From: Methylomonas sp. ZR1
GTDB taxonomy: Bacteria > Pseudomonadota > Gammaproteobacteria > Methylococcales > Methylomonadaceae
Direction: 5' to 3'
NCBI RefSeq assembly: GCF_013141865.1
Contig: NZ_RCST01000001.1
Span: 1,178,001 to 1,242,000 of the forward strand
Length of the DNA stretch: 64,000 nucleotides
This document shows positions 42,456 to 51,400 of this stretch, piece by piece (the stretch's first letter is position 1; the number at the start of each line of letters is the position of its first letter). The notes under the pieces were generated by a model. The model was not told the origin of the DNA and searched no databases. It saw nothing but the letters and a program-made list of their open reading frames with translations. Position numbers and translations under genes: made by a program.

Positions 42456-44340
42456 TGTTCTGATATTTACACCAAAGTTTGAGAAAGATGCCAAACAAAA
42501 TCTTAAAGATTTTATTGGGTTTTCTCAAAAACTGCCTGCCTTGAATGATAAGTTGGTATATTCATCGAATTACTGGAAAGGTGCTGTTAATTTTACAAAA
42601 ATAGGTGTTAGTTCAAAAAATAGAGAACCTAGAAATCAGTTAGATGAGTCAATTATTCCATTTGCCAAGGCTTATGTTACATATAGTCAGTCATTGAAAA
42701 AGGCTAAAGCATTCAATGAAATGAAGGCTATTCGTGCTCTTGAACAAGTCATGCTGAAAACAAATGGCACGGTAGACGTTAATTCAATTAATGCGGTGAC
42801 TTTAGACCAAGCAGCACAGGTAATTAGAGAGTCTTATGAAGGACAAGCAATTTATCATGGTGGATTGCATCTGGAAAAGTTACAAGATTTTCTTGTTTCA
42901 AAGAAGATCGTAAAACCATTCACATGGATTAATCCATTAAACCGACATCCAGACGATGTAGACAAAGTTGGCGAAGTCGGTGCAACTCATAGAGAAAAAA
43001 AATTACCAGACGAAAATGCACTACTTGCTTTAGCCGAAATTTTTGCACTAGGTGAGGACAACTTAAGCAAAAGAGATATATTTACTTCGTCAGCCATCGC
43101 AATACTATTAACAGCACCTGCACGAGCAAGCGAACTATTTTACCTGAAAGTTGATTGCCTACATGAGGATGTAGATCGGCAGGGTAATAAAGTTCTTGGT
43201 ATTAAATGGTATTCCGGTAAGGGCTATGGATACGAAGTTGAATGGGTTCCTAGCTCTATGGAAAACACTGTTAGAGAAGCGGTAAGGCGCTTAAAAAATT
43301 TATCTGAACCAGCTAGAAAATTTGCTAAAAGCCTTGAAGATAATAAAGCAAGTTCAACATTCTCTGAGAGGTTATTGAATTTTCCATATGTTCCATATAC
43401 TACAGGTGATGATGTTTCAGTAAAATGGTCTGAGGGACTATTCACATTACATGCATATGAGTTTCGTATAAAGGGGAGCGTAAATACTAGAAAATTATGG
43501 ATGCCACATATCGACACGTTAAATGAGGACCTTGAGCCAACAAAAAAGAAAAAAAAAGACTCAAATGAACCGGTTAATGTTAAAAGCATATTCCAAAGAC
43601 ACGAATATCTATCTTATAAGATAACAAGCCACCAAATACGTCATTTGCTTTCGACAATCGCTAAAGTCAATGGCATGGATACTGCTCTATTAACAAAATG
43701 GGCTGGTAGAGCAAATGAGAAACATAACAGAGTTTATAATCATACGCCACCAGAACACTACAACAAACAATTATCCTTGATTTCAGGAAGTCACATAACC
43801 AGCCATAGCAATCTACCGATTATCGAAATCGTTAAACCTAATACTATCCAAGAAATCAACACTAGCGCATCATTAACGCTTCATCAAACTGAGTTTGGTG
43901 TATGTATTCACGACTACATTATTTCGCCATGTTCAAAGCACCGTCAATGTATTACTTGCCCTGAGCAAGTATGCCTGAAGGGTGATAATGTAAAACTCGA
44001 AAGGTTAAAAACTCATCTCGAAGCAGAGCAATCTTTACTCATATCTGATAGAGCAGCAATGGTTGAGGGAACAATTGGCGCTGATCGACATTATAACAAA
44101 CGTCTTGAATCAATTAAAATTTGTTCAGAGCTTATAGAAAAGCTTACTGACGATACGTTGCCAGATGGTACTTTAATCAAACTTTCTTCTGCTTCAAATA
44201 TGAGTCATTTGGATAAGGCTTTGGATATTAACAATAAAAAACGTCTTCCAAAAATTGAAAAAAACCGTGACACCGGTGTTCAAACTGTTATAAGAGGCCC
44301 ACAAGCACTCAATAAACTAAAAATGTTGAGGAACTCTTAA
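42448..44340 (+). CDS. Large tyrosine recombinase with Cys cluster (TnpB/GmtZ-like)
   Basis: 630 aa from the ATG at 42448 (GGGAG upstream). Catalytic-type residues: R226 in 'TAPARASELFYL', K258 in 'YSGKGYGYE', H395..R398 in 'TSHQIRHLL', W418 in 'TKWAGRANEKHNRVY' and Y430. So the set is complete. After it come 'CIHDYIISPCSKHRQCITCPEQVC' (Cys-rich knuckle, in pieces CIHDY / CSKHRQCITC / CLKG) and a coiled tail. Length and order match Tn554 TnpB. A9/A6 runs near 43,543-43,556 lie in the coding region. Stop overlaps the next start (TAATG). Confidence 0.86.
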   Translation: MDNVLIFTPKFEKDAKQNLKDFIGFSQKLPALNDKLVYSSNYWKGAVNFTKIGVSSKNREPRNQLDESIIPFAKAYVTYSQSLKKAKAFNEMKAIRALEQVMLKTNGTVDVNSINAVTLDQAAQVIRESYEGQAIYHGGLHLEKLQDFLVSKKIVKPFTWINPLNRHPDDVDKVGEVGATHREKKLPDENALLALAEIFALGEDNLSKRDIFTSSAIAILLTAPARASELFYLKVDCLHEDVDRQGNKVLGIKWYSGKGYGYEVEWVPSSMENTVREAVRRLKNLSEPARKFAKSLEDNKASSTFSERLLNFPYVPYTTGDDVSVKWSEGLFTLHAYEFRIKGSVNTRKLWMPHIDTLNEDLEPTKKKKKDSNEPVNVKSIFQRHEYLSYKITSHQIRHLLSTIAKVNGMDTALLTKWAGRANEKHNRVYNHTPPEHYNKQLSLISGSHITSHSNLPIIEIVKPNTIQEINTSASLTLHQTEFGVCIHDYIISPCSKHRQCITCPEQVCLKGDNVKLERLKTHLEAEQSLLISDRAAMVEGTIGADRHYNKRLESIKICSELIEKLTDDTLPDGTLIKLSSASNMSHLDKALDINNKKRLPKIEKNRDTGVQTVIRGPQALNKLKMLRNS

Positions 44341-44756
44341 TGGCAAAGCATTTAACTGATCAAGACATTGCAAAAATAGTATCGTTAATTGACCAGTGGA
44401 ATGATGATGTAAAATTCTCATGGGAAAGCCTTTGTCAATTAGCTTTAAAAAGATATTCTATATCCTCAGCTCGTCAAACCCTTGAAAAATATTCAAGGAT
44501 AAAATCAGCTTTTAAAGATAAGAAAGAAAATCTTCGGGTTAATGGCAAGCGTAAAGAAAAAATACCAGCCTCACTTAGTATTGCAGCAAAAAGAATTGCA
44601 AATCTTGAAGCTGAAAATGAAAGACTAAAAAAAGAGCAAGATAGCTTATTAGCTCAGTTTGTCGTCTGGCAATATAACGCTTATGCACATGGTGTGTCCA
44701 TGGATAAACTTAATCTTCCATTACCAAAAAAGAATAACAGAAGCAACCCAAATTAG
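44340..44756 (+). CDS. Small coiled-coil accessory protein of the recombinase module (TnpC/GmtX-like)
   Basis: 138 aa. 'DQDIAKIVSLIDQWNDDVKFSWESLCQLAL' (helical), a possible HTH 'SWESLCQLALKRYSISSARQTLEKY', a basic stretch, then the coiled coil 'AKRIANLEAENERLKKEQDSLLAQF' (as heptads). This is how TnpC of Tn554 looks (small, coiled coil). Translation is coupled to the previous gene. Probably helps choose or regulate recombination direction. Confidence 0.78.
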   Translation: MAKHLTDQDIAKIVSLIDQWNDDVKFSWESLCQLALKRYSISSARQTLEKYSRIKSAFKDKKENLRVNGKRKEKIPASLSIAAKRIANLEAENERLKKEQDSLLAQFVVWQYNAYAHGVSMDKLNLPLPKKNNRSNPN

Positions 44757-44766
44757 GGCTAATCAA

Positions 44767-45321
44767 TTAATGTTTAACGTATTTGTAAAGCGTTGCGCGA
44801 CTAACGCCGTATCGTTTGGCAATTATAGTAACCTTGATTGTAGGGTCAGCCATTAATGCTTTGATCTCTTTAATTTTGCCGGGATCGAGAATCGGTTTGC
44901 GCCCGCCTTTCCTGCCACGTGCACGAGCTGCAGCAATACCAGCTTTTGTTCGCTCCCGGATGATGGTACGCTCAAACTCACTCAATGCAGCGAATAAATG
45001 AAACGTCAGTTTACCTGCAGCACTTTGCGTTTCGATTCGTTCTGTCAGGCTGACGAAGTTGATGCCTTTACTTTCAAGGTCAGCGACGATGTAGATAAGG
45101 TCTTTCAAGGATCGGCCAAGCCGATCTAAGCGCCATACCACCAATGTGTCCCCTCTACGCAGTGACTTCAAACAATTGCCGAGTTCAGGACGGTCAGCGC
45201 TTTTGCCGCTTATTTTTTCTTCATAAATAACATGGCAGCCATTCGCGAGCAGAGCATCGCGCTGAAGGTCAAGGTGTTGGTCATCAGTCGATACTCGCGC
45301 ATACCCGATCAGTTGATTCAT
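44767..45321 (-). CDS. Serine recombinase, resolvase/invertase (TnpR/Pin type)
   Basis: 184 aa. 'LIGYARVSTDDQHLDLQRDAL' includes catalytic Ser (about residue 10), 'LVVWRLDRLGRSLKDLI' and 'FERTIIRERTKAGIAAARARGRKGGR' (as ER..I.ERT..GI.AAR.RG..GG) and the C-terminal HTH 'TIIAKRYGVSRATLYKYV'. Complete resolvase. It is convergent with the recombinase operon; probably from a transposon. The 300 bases that follow may contain its res sites (GTCTGT...ACAGTAT-like near 45,408-45,440). Confidence 0.93.
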   Translation of the reverse strand: MNQLIGYARVSTDDQHLDLQRDALLANGCHVIYEEKISGKSADRPELGNCLKSLRRGDTLVVWRLDRLGRSLKDLIYIVADLESKGINFVSLTERIETQSAAGKLTFHLFAALSEFERTIIRERTKAGIAAARARGRKGGRKPILDPGKIKEIKALMADPTIKVTIIAKRYGVSRATLYKYVKH

Positions 45322-45620
45322 ATACGTTAATGAGATTTTGTTTCCTATACATATATTTTAACAATTAAGGTATATAAACTTAATACATTGCGATCAATTT
45401 TAATATTGTCTGTAAAACCACCGTTTGTTAGACAGTATTAGGGGGTATTTGAAAAACTCTTGCAAAATTCAACGACCGATATTGTGATAAAGTGAATATG
45501 TCATGAAATAAATATGCAACCCAGAAAACTTGGTTTAGATTTCATCGAGGCTTAATCATAGTAATCAATATGCTATTCATTATTGAAACAAGCTCACCTA
45601 ACTGATTTTATCGTTGCCTA
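45322..45620. other. AT-rich intergenic region, possible resolvase sites
   Basis: No gene seen. A region around 45,408-45,440 has imperfect inverted copies of TGTCTGTAA / TTAGACAG, which might be a res-like site for the resolvase. Not confirmed. Confidence 0.35.
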
Positions 45621-46715
45621 TTATTTATTCGAATAACAAGCCTTTCTAATTTCAACAGCCCATCTTTCAATTTGCTCAACATCCGGTTCATCCCGCAATG
45701 CACTTAACGCAAAACTTTCATCGACTTTTTTCAGTTCCGCTGATGCCTTTGCTATTAAGTCCTCGTAGCTATAACGGCCAGCTTTAATTGCCAACAGCTC
45801 ATCGCGATCCGGCCGGCGTATTTTCGGGCGCCCCGTATCAGCGATTTCTTTTGCCATACGCAAGAGCCTGAAGGTATGCATCATGTTCTTAGCGTCGTAG
45901 CCGCCGCCGTGCTCTAGCGTACCCTGATACCGTTGCTGGTTACGGGACTGCTCCCAATTTCGGTATTCATGGAAATCTTTGCGCCGCCTGGAATATTCGT
46001 CTTTATTGAATACCAGCCATGCACGGGGATGCAGGCCTTTTGGAATCGAAGATAAACAAACATCTTGAGACTGATTTGCATCGCTACCATCTGATCGAAA
46101 TAGTCCATTAAATCGGACTTCTTCGGCTTTGCAATCATCGGCATAAAAAAGAGCGTAGCCATCCTTAACATGTTGCAAGGCCGATAATCCGCAACGCTCG
46201 GCGAGCATATTATTTTCAGAGAGCCATTGCCCAGCGGGGACGGTTTTATCACCCACGACAACATGGCAACAATCGATTGGCTGCGGCAGCTCTTCGGAAA
46301 TTGGATTGAAAATCTTCTTATTCAAACCTTTGGCTCGCTTAACTTGATTAAGCGCATAGCCGGCAAAACTGTCTCGGCATAACCGGGACATGATGTATTC
46401 GGAGTTTATGCAATCCATAAGCGGATGTCTGAAGATCACCGAATTTTCAGGCGCAAATAGGAGCTCTATGCTGGATGGATTATTCTTTGCCAAAAGTTTT
46501 AGATATTTTCCGATCTCATAATACGTGTGATCATTCCGATCACAGTTGACCTGCTCGATGTAATTAAATCCATAAAACATGTCCTGCGGCAATATAAACA
46601 CGCCTCGTGTATCAGTATCGGATTCCGGCGTTTCCAAGCCGTAGGCATAACTACCGCTAATCGTGTTCAGCAGAATTAAATTTTGCTGTTTCAGATCATC
46701 AATACTCAAGTTCAT
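45621..46715 (-). CDS. RlaP-type nucleotidyltransferase (PF10127), copy A
   Basis: 364 aa (ATG 46715 with GAGG upstream; 46724 also possible). 'TISGSYAYGLETPESDTDTRGVFIL' gives the GSx...DxD nucleotidyltransferase motif. 'NPSSIELLFAPE' and 'GYALNQVKRAKG' are typical of the YcgL/RlaP family, predicted to belong to RNA repair and conflict systems. The C-terminal half is longer than in copy B. Follows copy B by 12 bases in one operon. Confidence 0.85.
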   Translation of the reverse strand: MNLSIDDLKQQNLILLNTISGSYAYGLETPESDTDTRGVFILPQDMFYGFNYIEQVNCDRNDHTYYEIGKYLKLLAKNNPSSIELLFAPENSVIFRHPLMDCINSEYIMSRLCRDSFAGYALNQVKRAKGLNKKIFNPISEELPQPIDCCHVVVGDKTVPAGQWLSENNMLAERCGLSALQHVKDGYALFYADDCKAEEVRFNGLFRSDGSDANQSQDVCLSSIPKGLHPRAWLVFNKDEYSRRRKDFHEYRNWEQSRNQQRYQGTLEHGGGYDAKNMMHTFRLLRMAKEIADTGRPKIRRPDRDELLAIKAGRYSYEDLIAKASAELKKVDESFALSALRDEPDVEQIERWAVEIRKACYSNK

Positions 46716-46727
46716 CAGCAACATCCT

Positions 46728-47528
46728 CTACTGGATAATTGACTGGCAAAAAAACGCATCCAATTTATCTTTGTCGCCGCCGCCAGTTGGGAGCAACTTT
46801 GCTGGCTCTTGTAATCGAGAAACTTCGCTTTCTAAAAACTGATCGATCATAGTAATTCGGGGGATCGGCACCTGTTCATCGGTATTTTGCTTGCGCTCTT
46901 GAAGCTCGCTGATACTGCATTTGATATCCAGGCGATCATCTAGCGCGGCTAATAAGGGTTCTAACTCCATTGGCGGAATGGAACGGTACCGCTCGATCCA
47001 GACAGCCGCCAACAACGGTCGTAGCATATAAAAATATTTTTTGATTTTTACGGTCGATTCATTCAAGCCTTGACTCATGGTATTTCGACAGATGCTGAGG
47101 TAATGATGACATGCTGCGATTGGGGAATAGAATGGATCGAAAACTTCGCGTGATTCGCGCAGAAGTTTTTCGTCATGGTAGCAAATCGGCGATTGTAGCC
47201 ATTCCCATATAACTGGGTTGGATTTACCGAGCAATCGCAATGTCTTACGCAAGTCCCAGCCGCCCAAATCCAGAATACCTGCTGAACTGTGCTCCAACGG
47301 CAAATCGATGACATCTCGGTCTTCGTCGAGCTTTAGGTACCAATCGAGCGAATGAACGTAAATAAACCGCACATCGTAGTCGCTATTAGGCGATGGGAAT
47401 CCCCAGGCCCGGCTGCCGGATTCGCATGCGTAGAGAATTTTGATGTTTTGCTCGCTAGCTATTGATGCCAATCTGGATTCGATTAATTGGCGAGTCTCGG
47501 CCGGGACTGGAGTGATTTGTGGGGACAT
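46728..47528 (-). CDS. RlaP-type nucleotidyltransferase (PF10127), copy B
   Basis: 266 aa. 'ACESGSRAWGFPSPNSDYDVRFIYVH' holds the GS...D-Y-D motif; 'WDLRKTLRLLGKSNPVIWEWLQSP' and 'KIKKYFYMLRPLLAAVWIE' are family features. Upstream of the ATG is a nine-G run (47551-47559). The two copies share only motif-level likeness, so they are distant paralogs, not a recent duplication. No RNA ligase gene is nearby. Confidence 0.87.
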   Translation of the reverse strand: MSPQITPVPAETRQLIESRLASIASEQNIKILYACESGSRAWGFPSPNSDYDVRFIYVHSLDWYLKLDEDRDVIDLPLEHSSAGILDLGGWDLRKTLRLLGKSNPVIWEWLQSPICYHDEKLLRESREVFDPFYSPIAACHHYLSICRNTMSQGLNESTVKIKKYFYMLRPLLAAVWIERYRSIPPMELEPLLAALDDRLDIKCSISELQERKQNTDEQVPIPRITMIDQFLESEVSRLQEPAKLLPTGGGDKDKLDAFFCQSIIQ

Positions 47529-47550
47529 TGGGTGCTAAGATGGCTGCTGA

Positions 47551-47559
47551 GGGGGGGGG
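47551..47559. repeat. Nine-G homopolymer upstream of RlaP copy B
   Basis: G9 on the plus strand (C9 on the coding strand) lies 23-31 bases upstream of the ATG. Such tracts can change length by slippage and may alter promoter strength. Only one allele is visible. Confidence 0.6.
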
Positions 47560-47562
47560 AAA

Positions 47563-48086
47563 TTATGGATAACATGGCCTTCATTTCAAAGTCGTTATTT
47601 TCGGCGATCAGCCGCCTTCCACTTTAGCAGGTATTGTGAAATACCGGGATTCGGGTATGGTCACATTGATCGGCCGCTGTTTACGAAAAACTTGGCAAAG
47701 CTTTTGGCAAGCAGGTTTTTGATACTACAGCTCAATACTGAGATTTTGAAAGTTGATTGACGAATCGGAACAAAAATATGGCTGACGACAGAAACTACGA
47801 CTTTCGTGACATACAGTATTTCATCCATATCATGGACGCGCTCGAAGAAGCCGGTGGTAGGCTGGATGGTGGAAATTTGATGAAAACAGTGGATAAGCGT
47901 CGGAGAAGCTGGTTCGAATTTTAGCTTTTAGTTATGGACAACGTGGCCGTCATTTAAAAATCGGGGTTCAGGAGAGCGTCATCTATCATTTCAGAGAGCA
48001 TTTTGAAATATCTTGGTTCAGGCTCTGCCACAAGATTAGCGGCATTTTGTGAAAAACCCGGCATGGTAAGATTTGGAAAGCTTTTC
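47563..48086. repeat. Diverged repeated leader (copies 47563-47710 and 47932-48086)
   Basis: Both copies begin TTATGGAYAACRTGGCC and contain a 'GAAATA..' middle and 'GAAAAAC..GGCA' end, the second ending just before the lipoprotein gene and the first 68 bases before a small open frame. Spacing 369 bases. It suggests gene cassettes that were copied with a shared leader. Confidence 0.6.
47778..47924 (+). CDS. Small hypothetical ORF after repeat copy 1
   Basis: 48 aa: 'MADDRNYDFRDIQYFIHIMD', later 'EEAGGRLDGGNLMKTVDKRR'. Acidic, then basic. Weak GGAA upstream. Placed like the lipoprotein gene relative to the repeat. Could be a real short gene or a remnant. Confidence 0.35.
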   Translation: MADDRNYDFRDIQYFIHIMDALEEAGGRLDGGNLMKTVDKRRRSWFEF

Positions 48087-48089
48087 AAC

Positions 48090-48383
48090 ATGATTAGTTT
48101 ACGGTTATTACTTTTTTCCTTGGTTATTGCCATGGTCGCATGTGATGACGGCTATCTTCGAGGATCGGTAACAATATCTAGTGATGGCAAAACCTATCTG
48201 GTAGTCGTTGATGATAACGGTGGTGGATGCGGACCAATCATCGTTGATGGAAAAATTTGGTCTTACATGATTGGTGAGGCCGGATTAATCACTCCAGGTC
48301 ATCATAAAATTCAGTGCGGCGGGTGGATCGAATTTGATATTCCTGAAGGCGTTGTCTTTCATTTTGATTACTGGGGGCCATAG
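48090..48383 (+). CDS. Small lipoprotein
   Basis: 97 aa from the ATG at 48090, which has GGAAAG 9 bases upstream. 'MISLRLLLFSLVIAMVACDDG' is a lipoprotein signal with lipobox MVAC, so Cys18 is the lipid site. Mature part: 'RGSVTISSDGKTYLVVVDDNGGGCGPIIVDGK' type beta repeats, 'PGHHKIQCGG' and a final 'HFDYWGP'. No family recognised. Located between the RlaP pair and IS21; a cargo gene. Confidence 0.6.
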   Translation: MISLRLLLFSLVIAMVACDDGYLRGSVTISSDGKTYLVVVDDNGGGCGPIIVDGKIWSYMIGEAGLITPGHHKIQCGGWIEFDIPEGVVFHFDYWGP

Positions 48384-48788
48384 CATGCCCAATCTTTGAG
48401 CTAGCCTAGATCGGCTGGCTAATTTTCGATCAATCTAAGTCAGTACGCATCACATCAAAGACTTACTGCATCTTGTCACGACATTGTCACAGCGTTATCC
48501 ACAGATGATGTGGATAACGTAACTGCTTTGTGATTTACTTTTGTTGCATTCATGGGGGTAAGTCAAAATGCCGATGGCTCATTGATTAAGCAAGAAAAGT
48601 TTGGAAAAACTTGGCCGTCACATCTTATAGCTCGTTGCCTTTCCGGCAAACTCTGATGCACCTCTGTTTTTATCCCTTAAAACATGGTTGATGTGGCTTC
48701 AAGGGCACTGCCAAACGGGTTATGGTTTTTTCGCTTCCACTTCCAGCCGTACCATCAGCACATGTACACGACCAACTTTATCCGCAGG
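48384..48788. other. Intergenic before IS21
   Basis: 405 bases without a convincing gene. Contains 'CCACAGATGATGTGGATAACG' type imperfect dyad near 48,495 and otherwise nothing distinct. Confidence 0.4.
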
Positions 48789-48903
48789 TGTTGACGCCGG
48801 TTGAAAATTGACCAAGTAAGAGGCCGAATTCCGGCCGAAAATTGACCAGGGTTATTAACCTGTCCTGTCCAAAAATTAGACAGGAGCTTAGAAGGTGATA
48901 ACC

Positions 48904-50445
48904 ATGATCTTATTTTCAAAAATTCGGCGGATGTATTTCCGTGACAAACTCTCCATCAACGAGATTGCCAAACGGACGAGTCTGTCTCGCAATACCGTTA
49001 AAAAGTGGTTGCGTATGCCCAATGGGACCGACCCGAAATATAAACGCCAGCCCGGCTCAACCAAGCTTTCCCCGTTTGAGGATCAACTCAAACAAGCGCT
49101 GATCGCTGACAGCTATCGCCCCAAGCGGGAGCGACGAACCGCCTTGAAGTTATTGGAAGAGTTACAGAAAGCCGGCTATGACGGCGGCTACACGCAGCTT
49201 ACCGATTACATCCGTGCCTGGCGTCAGGGTGCCGGTAGCCAGGCTGGCAAACACGCCTTTGTCCCATTGAAATTCCGTTGGGGGGAAGCCTTTCAATTCG
49301 ACTGGAGCGAAGAGTCTCTGGTGGTCGGTGGCGTTTATAGGCGTTTGCAGATTGCCCATACCAAGCTGTGTGCCAGCCGTGCCTTTTTGCTTTCCGCTTA
49401 TCCAAGCCAAAGCCATGAGATGCTGTTCGACGCCCATCGCCGCGCATTTCAGGCTTTTGGCGGCGTGCCCTTGCGGGGGATATACGACAACATGAAGACG
49501 GCGGTCGACAAGGTACAGAAAGGCAAAGAACGCATCGTCAATACGCGTTTTGCGGCAATGACGGCGTATTACTTGTTCGATCCTGACTTCTGCAATGTCG
49601 CATCCGGCTGGGAAAAAGGCATCGTTGAGAAGAATGTGCAGGATAGCCGGCGGCGCATTTGGCTGGATGCCAGTCAACAATGTTTTGCCAGCTTTGCCGA
49701 GTTGAATGAGTGGCTGGAAGCCCGTTGCCGAGCCTTGTGGACGGAACTATCTTGGCCGGAACGCCAAGGGTTAACGCTACAAGAGGCGCTGGAACTGGAA
49801 CAACCGGAGTTGATGCCCATGCCTGGCGTGTTCGATGGTTACATTGAGTTTGTGGCTCGTGTATCCAGCACCTGCTTGGTGACGGTGAAACGAAACCGCT
49901 ATTCGGTGCCTTGCCGTTTTGCTAATCGACGGATCAGTGTGCGCTTGTATCCGGAACAGCTTGAACTCTATGCCGACGATGCCTGGATTGCCAGCCATGT
50001 GCGACTGTTGGATCGCGATCAGGTCAGCTACGATTGGCAACACTATCTGCCGTTATTGGCGCGTAAACCCGGCGCGTTACGCAATGGTGCGCCCTTTGTT
50101 GAGATGCCGAAACCGTTGTCTTCTTTGCGGCTCGTGTTAAACAAGCGCCCTGGCGGTGATCGAGCGATGGCTGATCTTTTAGCCTGCGTACCCCGGCAAG
50201 GGCTGGATGCGGTGTTGGCGGCGGTTGAGTCTTTGCTGGCCGCCGGGGTGATCAGTATCGAGCAGGTCAAACATCTCGTGTCTACGCTCGCCGGGGACGG
50301 TCAACCGCCTGCCGAACCGCAGACGGTAATCACGCCTGACGTCTTACAGATCAAGGATGCGCCCATCGCCGATACCGCGCGATATGAGCAATTGCGCGAA
50401 GCGTTCGACTTAGCTCTGGTGGATCAGGAGAACGGCGATGCGTGA
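48904..50445 (+). CDS. istA: IS21 transposase IstA
   Basis: 513 aa from the ATG at 48904 (GAAGG upstream; GTG at 48895 possible). HTH '[21 protein letters not shown]' (about 16-36). RNase H-like core: '[13 protein letters not shown]' (first Asp), '[10 protein letters not shown]' (second Asp) and 'GIVEKNVQD' (Glu), i.e. the DDE triad. The C-terminal beta domain '[15 protein letters not shown]' is typical. It moves the IS as a circle or by copy-paste, together with IstB. Stop overlaps istB start by 8 bases. Confidence 0.95.
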   Translation: MILFSKIRRMYFRDKLSINEIAKRTSLSRNTVKKWLRMPNGTDPKYKRQPGSTKLSPFEDQLKQALIADSYRPKRERRTALKLLEELQKAGYDGGYTQLTDYIRAWRQGAGSQAGKHAFVPLKFRWGEAFQFDWSEESLVVGGVYRRLQIAHTKLCASRAFLLSAYPSQSHEMLFDAHRRAFQAFGGVPLRGIYDNMKTAVDKVQKGKERIVNTRFAAMTAYYLFDPDFCNVASGWEKGIVEKNVQDSRRRIWLDASQQCFASFAELNEWLEARCRALWTELSWPERQGLTLQEALELEQPELMPMPGVFDGYIEFVARVSSTCLVTVKRNRYSVPCRFANRRISVRLYPEQLELYADDAWIASHVRLLDRDQVSYDWQHYLPLLARKPGALRNGAPFVEMPKPLSSLRLVLNKRPGGDRAMADLLACVPRQGLDAVLAAVESLLAAGVISIEQVKHLVSTLAGDGQPPAEPQTVITPDVLQIKDAPIADTARYEQLREAFDLALVDQENGDA

Positions 50446-51253
50446 TCTGGAAGCGGAATTGAAATCTCTTAAACTCTTCGGCATGGCCTCAGCTTACGCC
50501 GAAGTCGCCAGCCAAGGCGGTGCCAAATTGCAATCCTCGGAATGGTTGCTGTGGCAACTACTGCACGCGGAAATCGAGGATCAACACATTCGCTCGATTC
50601 GGTACCAACTTCAAAGCGCACGATTCCCCGTGCATCGCAACTTGGCCGGTTTTGACTTTGAGCAAGCCAAGGTGGATCGCGTCTTGGTGGAACAACTGGC
50701 GAGCGGCGCCTTTATCGACGCCGCCCATAACGTGGTGCTGGTGGGCGGCACCGGTACCGGCAAGACGCATCTGGCCACCGCGTTCGGCGTCAAAGCCGTT
50801 ACTGACCACAGCAAGCGCGTCCGTTTTTATTCCACCATCGATCTGGTCACACAACTCGAACGGGAAAAGGCCGCTGGCAACCAAGGCAAATTAGCCTATC
50901 GCTTGATGCAGGTCGATTTGGTCATCTTGGATGAACTGGGCTACTTGCCGTTTTCCAAGGATGGTGGCGCGTTGTTGTTTCACTTGTTATCGAAGCTGTA
51001 CGAGCGAACCAGCGTGGTCATCACCACCAACTTGACCTTTGCCGAATGGCCCAGCGTGTTCAGTGATGCCAAAATGACCACCGCCTTATTGGATCGACTG
51101 ACGCACCACTGCTATATCCTTGAAACTGGCAACGAATCCTATCGCTTCCGGCAAAGTTCTGAAGAAGCCAAGGCTCGGATACAAGCGAGAGAGCAAGCTA
51201 AACGCAGTGGAAAAACACCGGAAGATATCGCCTACGAGGAAAATCCGTTTTAA
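50438..51253 (+). CDS. istB: IS21 helper ATPase IstB
   Basis: 271 aa. Walker A '[12 protein letters not shown]' (about residues 103-114), Walker B '[12 protein letters not shown]' (about 165-176), '[19 protein letters not shown]' and '[15 protein letters not shown]' mark an IstB/DnaC-like AAA+ protein. It assembles on target DNA and guides IstA. A C-terminal basic tail '[14 protein letters not shown]' follows. Confidence 0.95.
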   Translation: MRDLEAELKSLKLFGMASAYAEVASQGGAKLQSSEWLLWQLLHAEIEDQHIRSIRYQLQSARFPVHRNLAGFDFEQAKVDRVLVEQLASGAFIDAAHNVVLVGGTGTGKTHLATAFGVKAVTDHSKRVRFYSTIDLVTQLEREKAAGNQGKLAYRLMQVDLVILDELGYLPFSKDGGALLFHLLSKLYERTSVVITTNLTFAEWPSVFSDAKMTTALLDRLTHHCYILETGNESYRFRQSSEEAKARIQAREQAKRSGKTPEDIAYEENPF

Positions 51254-51400
51254 AAATCCAGCTTGGAAACGGGTAGCAAGACTACCGATTGTTATCCGTT
51301 TCCTTTACACTTATCCACAGCCGGTGACTTCAAAAACCGGCTCCGCCCCCTGGTCAAATTTCAACCGGTACGGTTGGTCAATTTTATACCGGTGTCAACA

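Larger units (their letters stand above)
39500..45321 (+). mobile_element. Three-tyrosine-recombinase mobile module inserted after ssb
   Basis: Four plus-strand genes (39555-44756) and a minus-strand serine recombinase (44767-45321), all clearly AT-richer than flanking uvrA/ssb. The three larger proteins all keep tyrosine recombinase features, the fourth is a small coiled-coil protein. Order and sizes (~513, ~630, ~138 aa after a 417-aa integrase) resemble Tn554 tnpABC and the gamma-mobile-trio (GmtY, GmtZ, GmtX). The element ends were not found; cargo may extend to about 47.5 kb or more to the right. Confidence 0.75.
48789..51400 (+). mobile_element. IS21-family insertion sequence
   Basis: Two genes istA and istB with overlapping ends, flanked by inverted ends. 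Left end TGTTGACGCCGG..; right end on the minus strand TGTTGACACCGG... Both have further internal repeats ('AAAATTGACCA' type) as is usual for IS21. Length 2,612 bases. No obvious 4-8 base target duplication could be recognised (left flank TCCGCAGG, right flank CGATGCCC). Both genes are intact, so the copy may be active. Confidence 0.92.
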
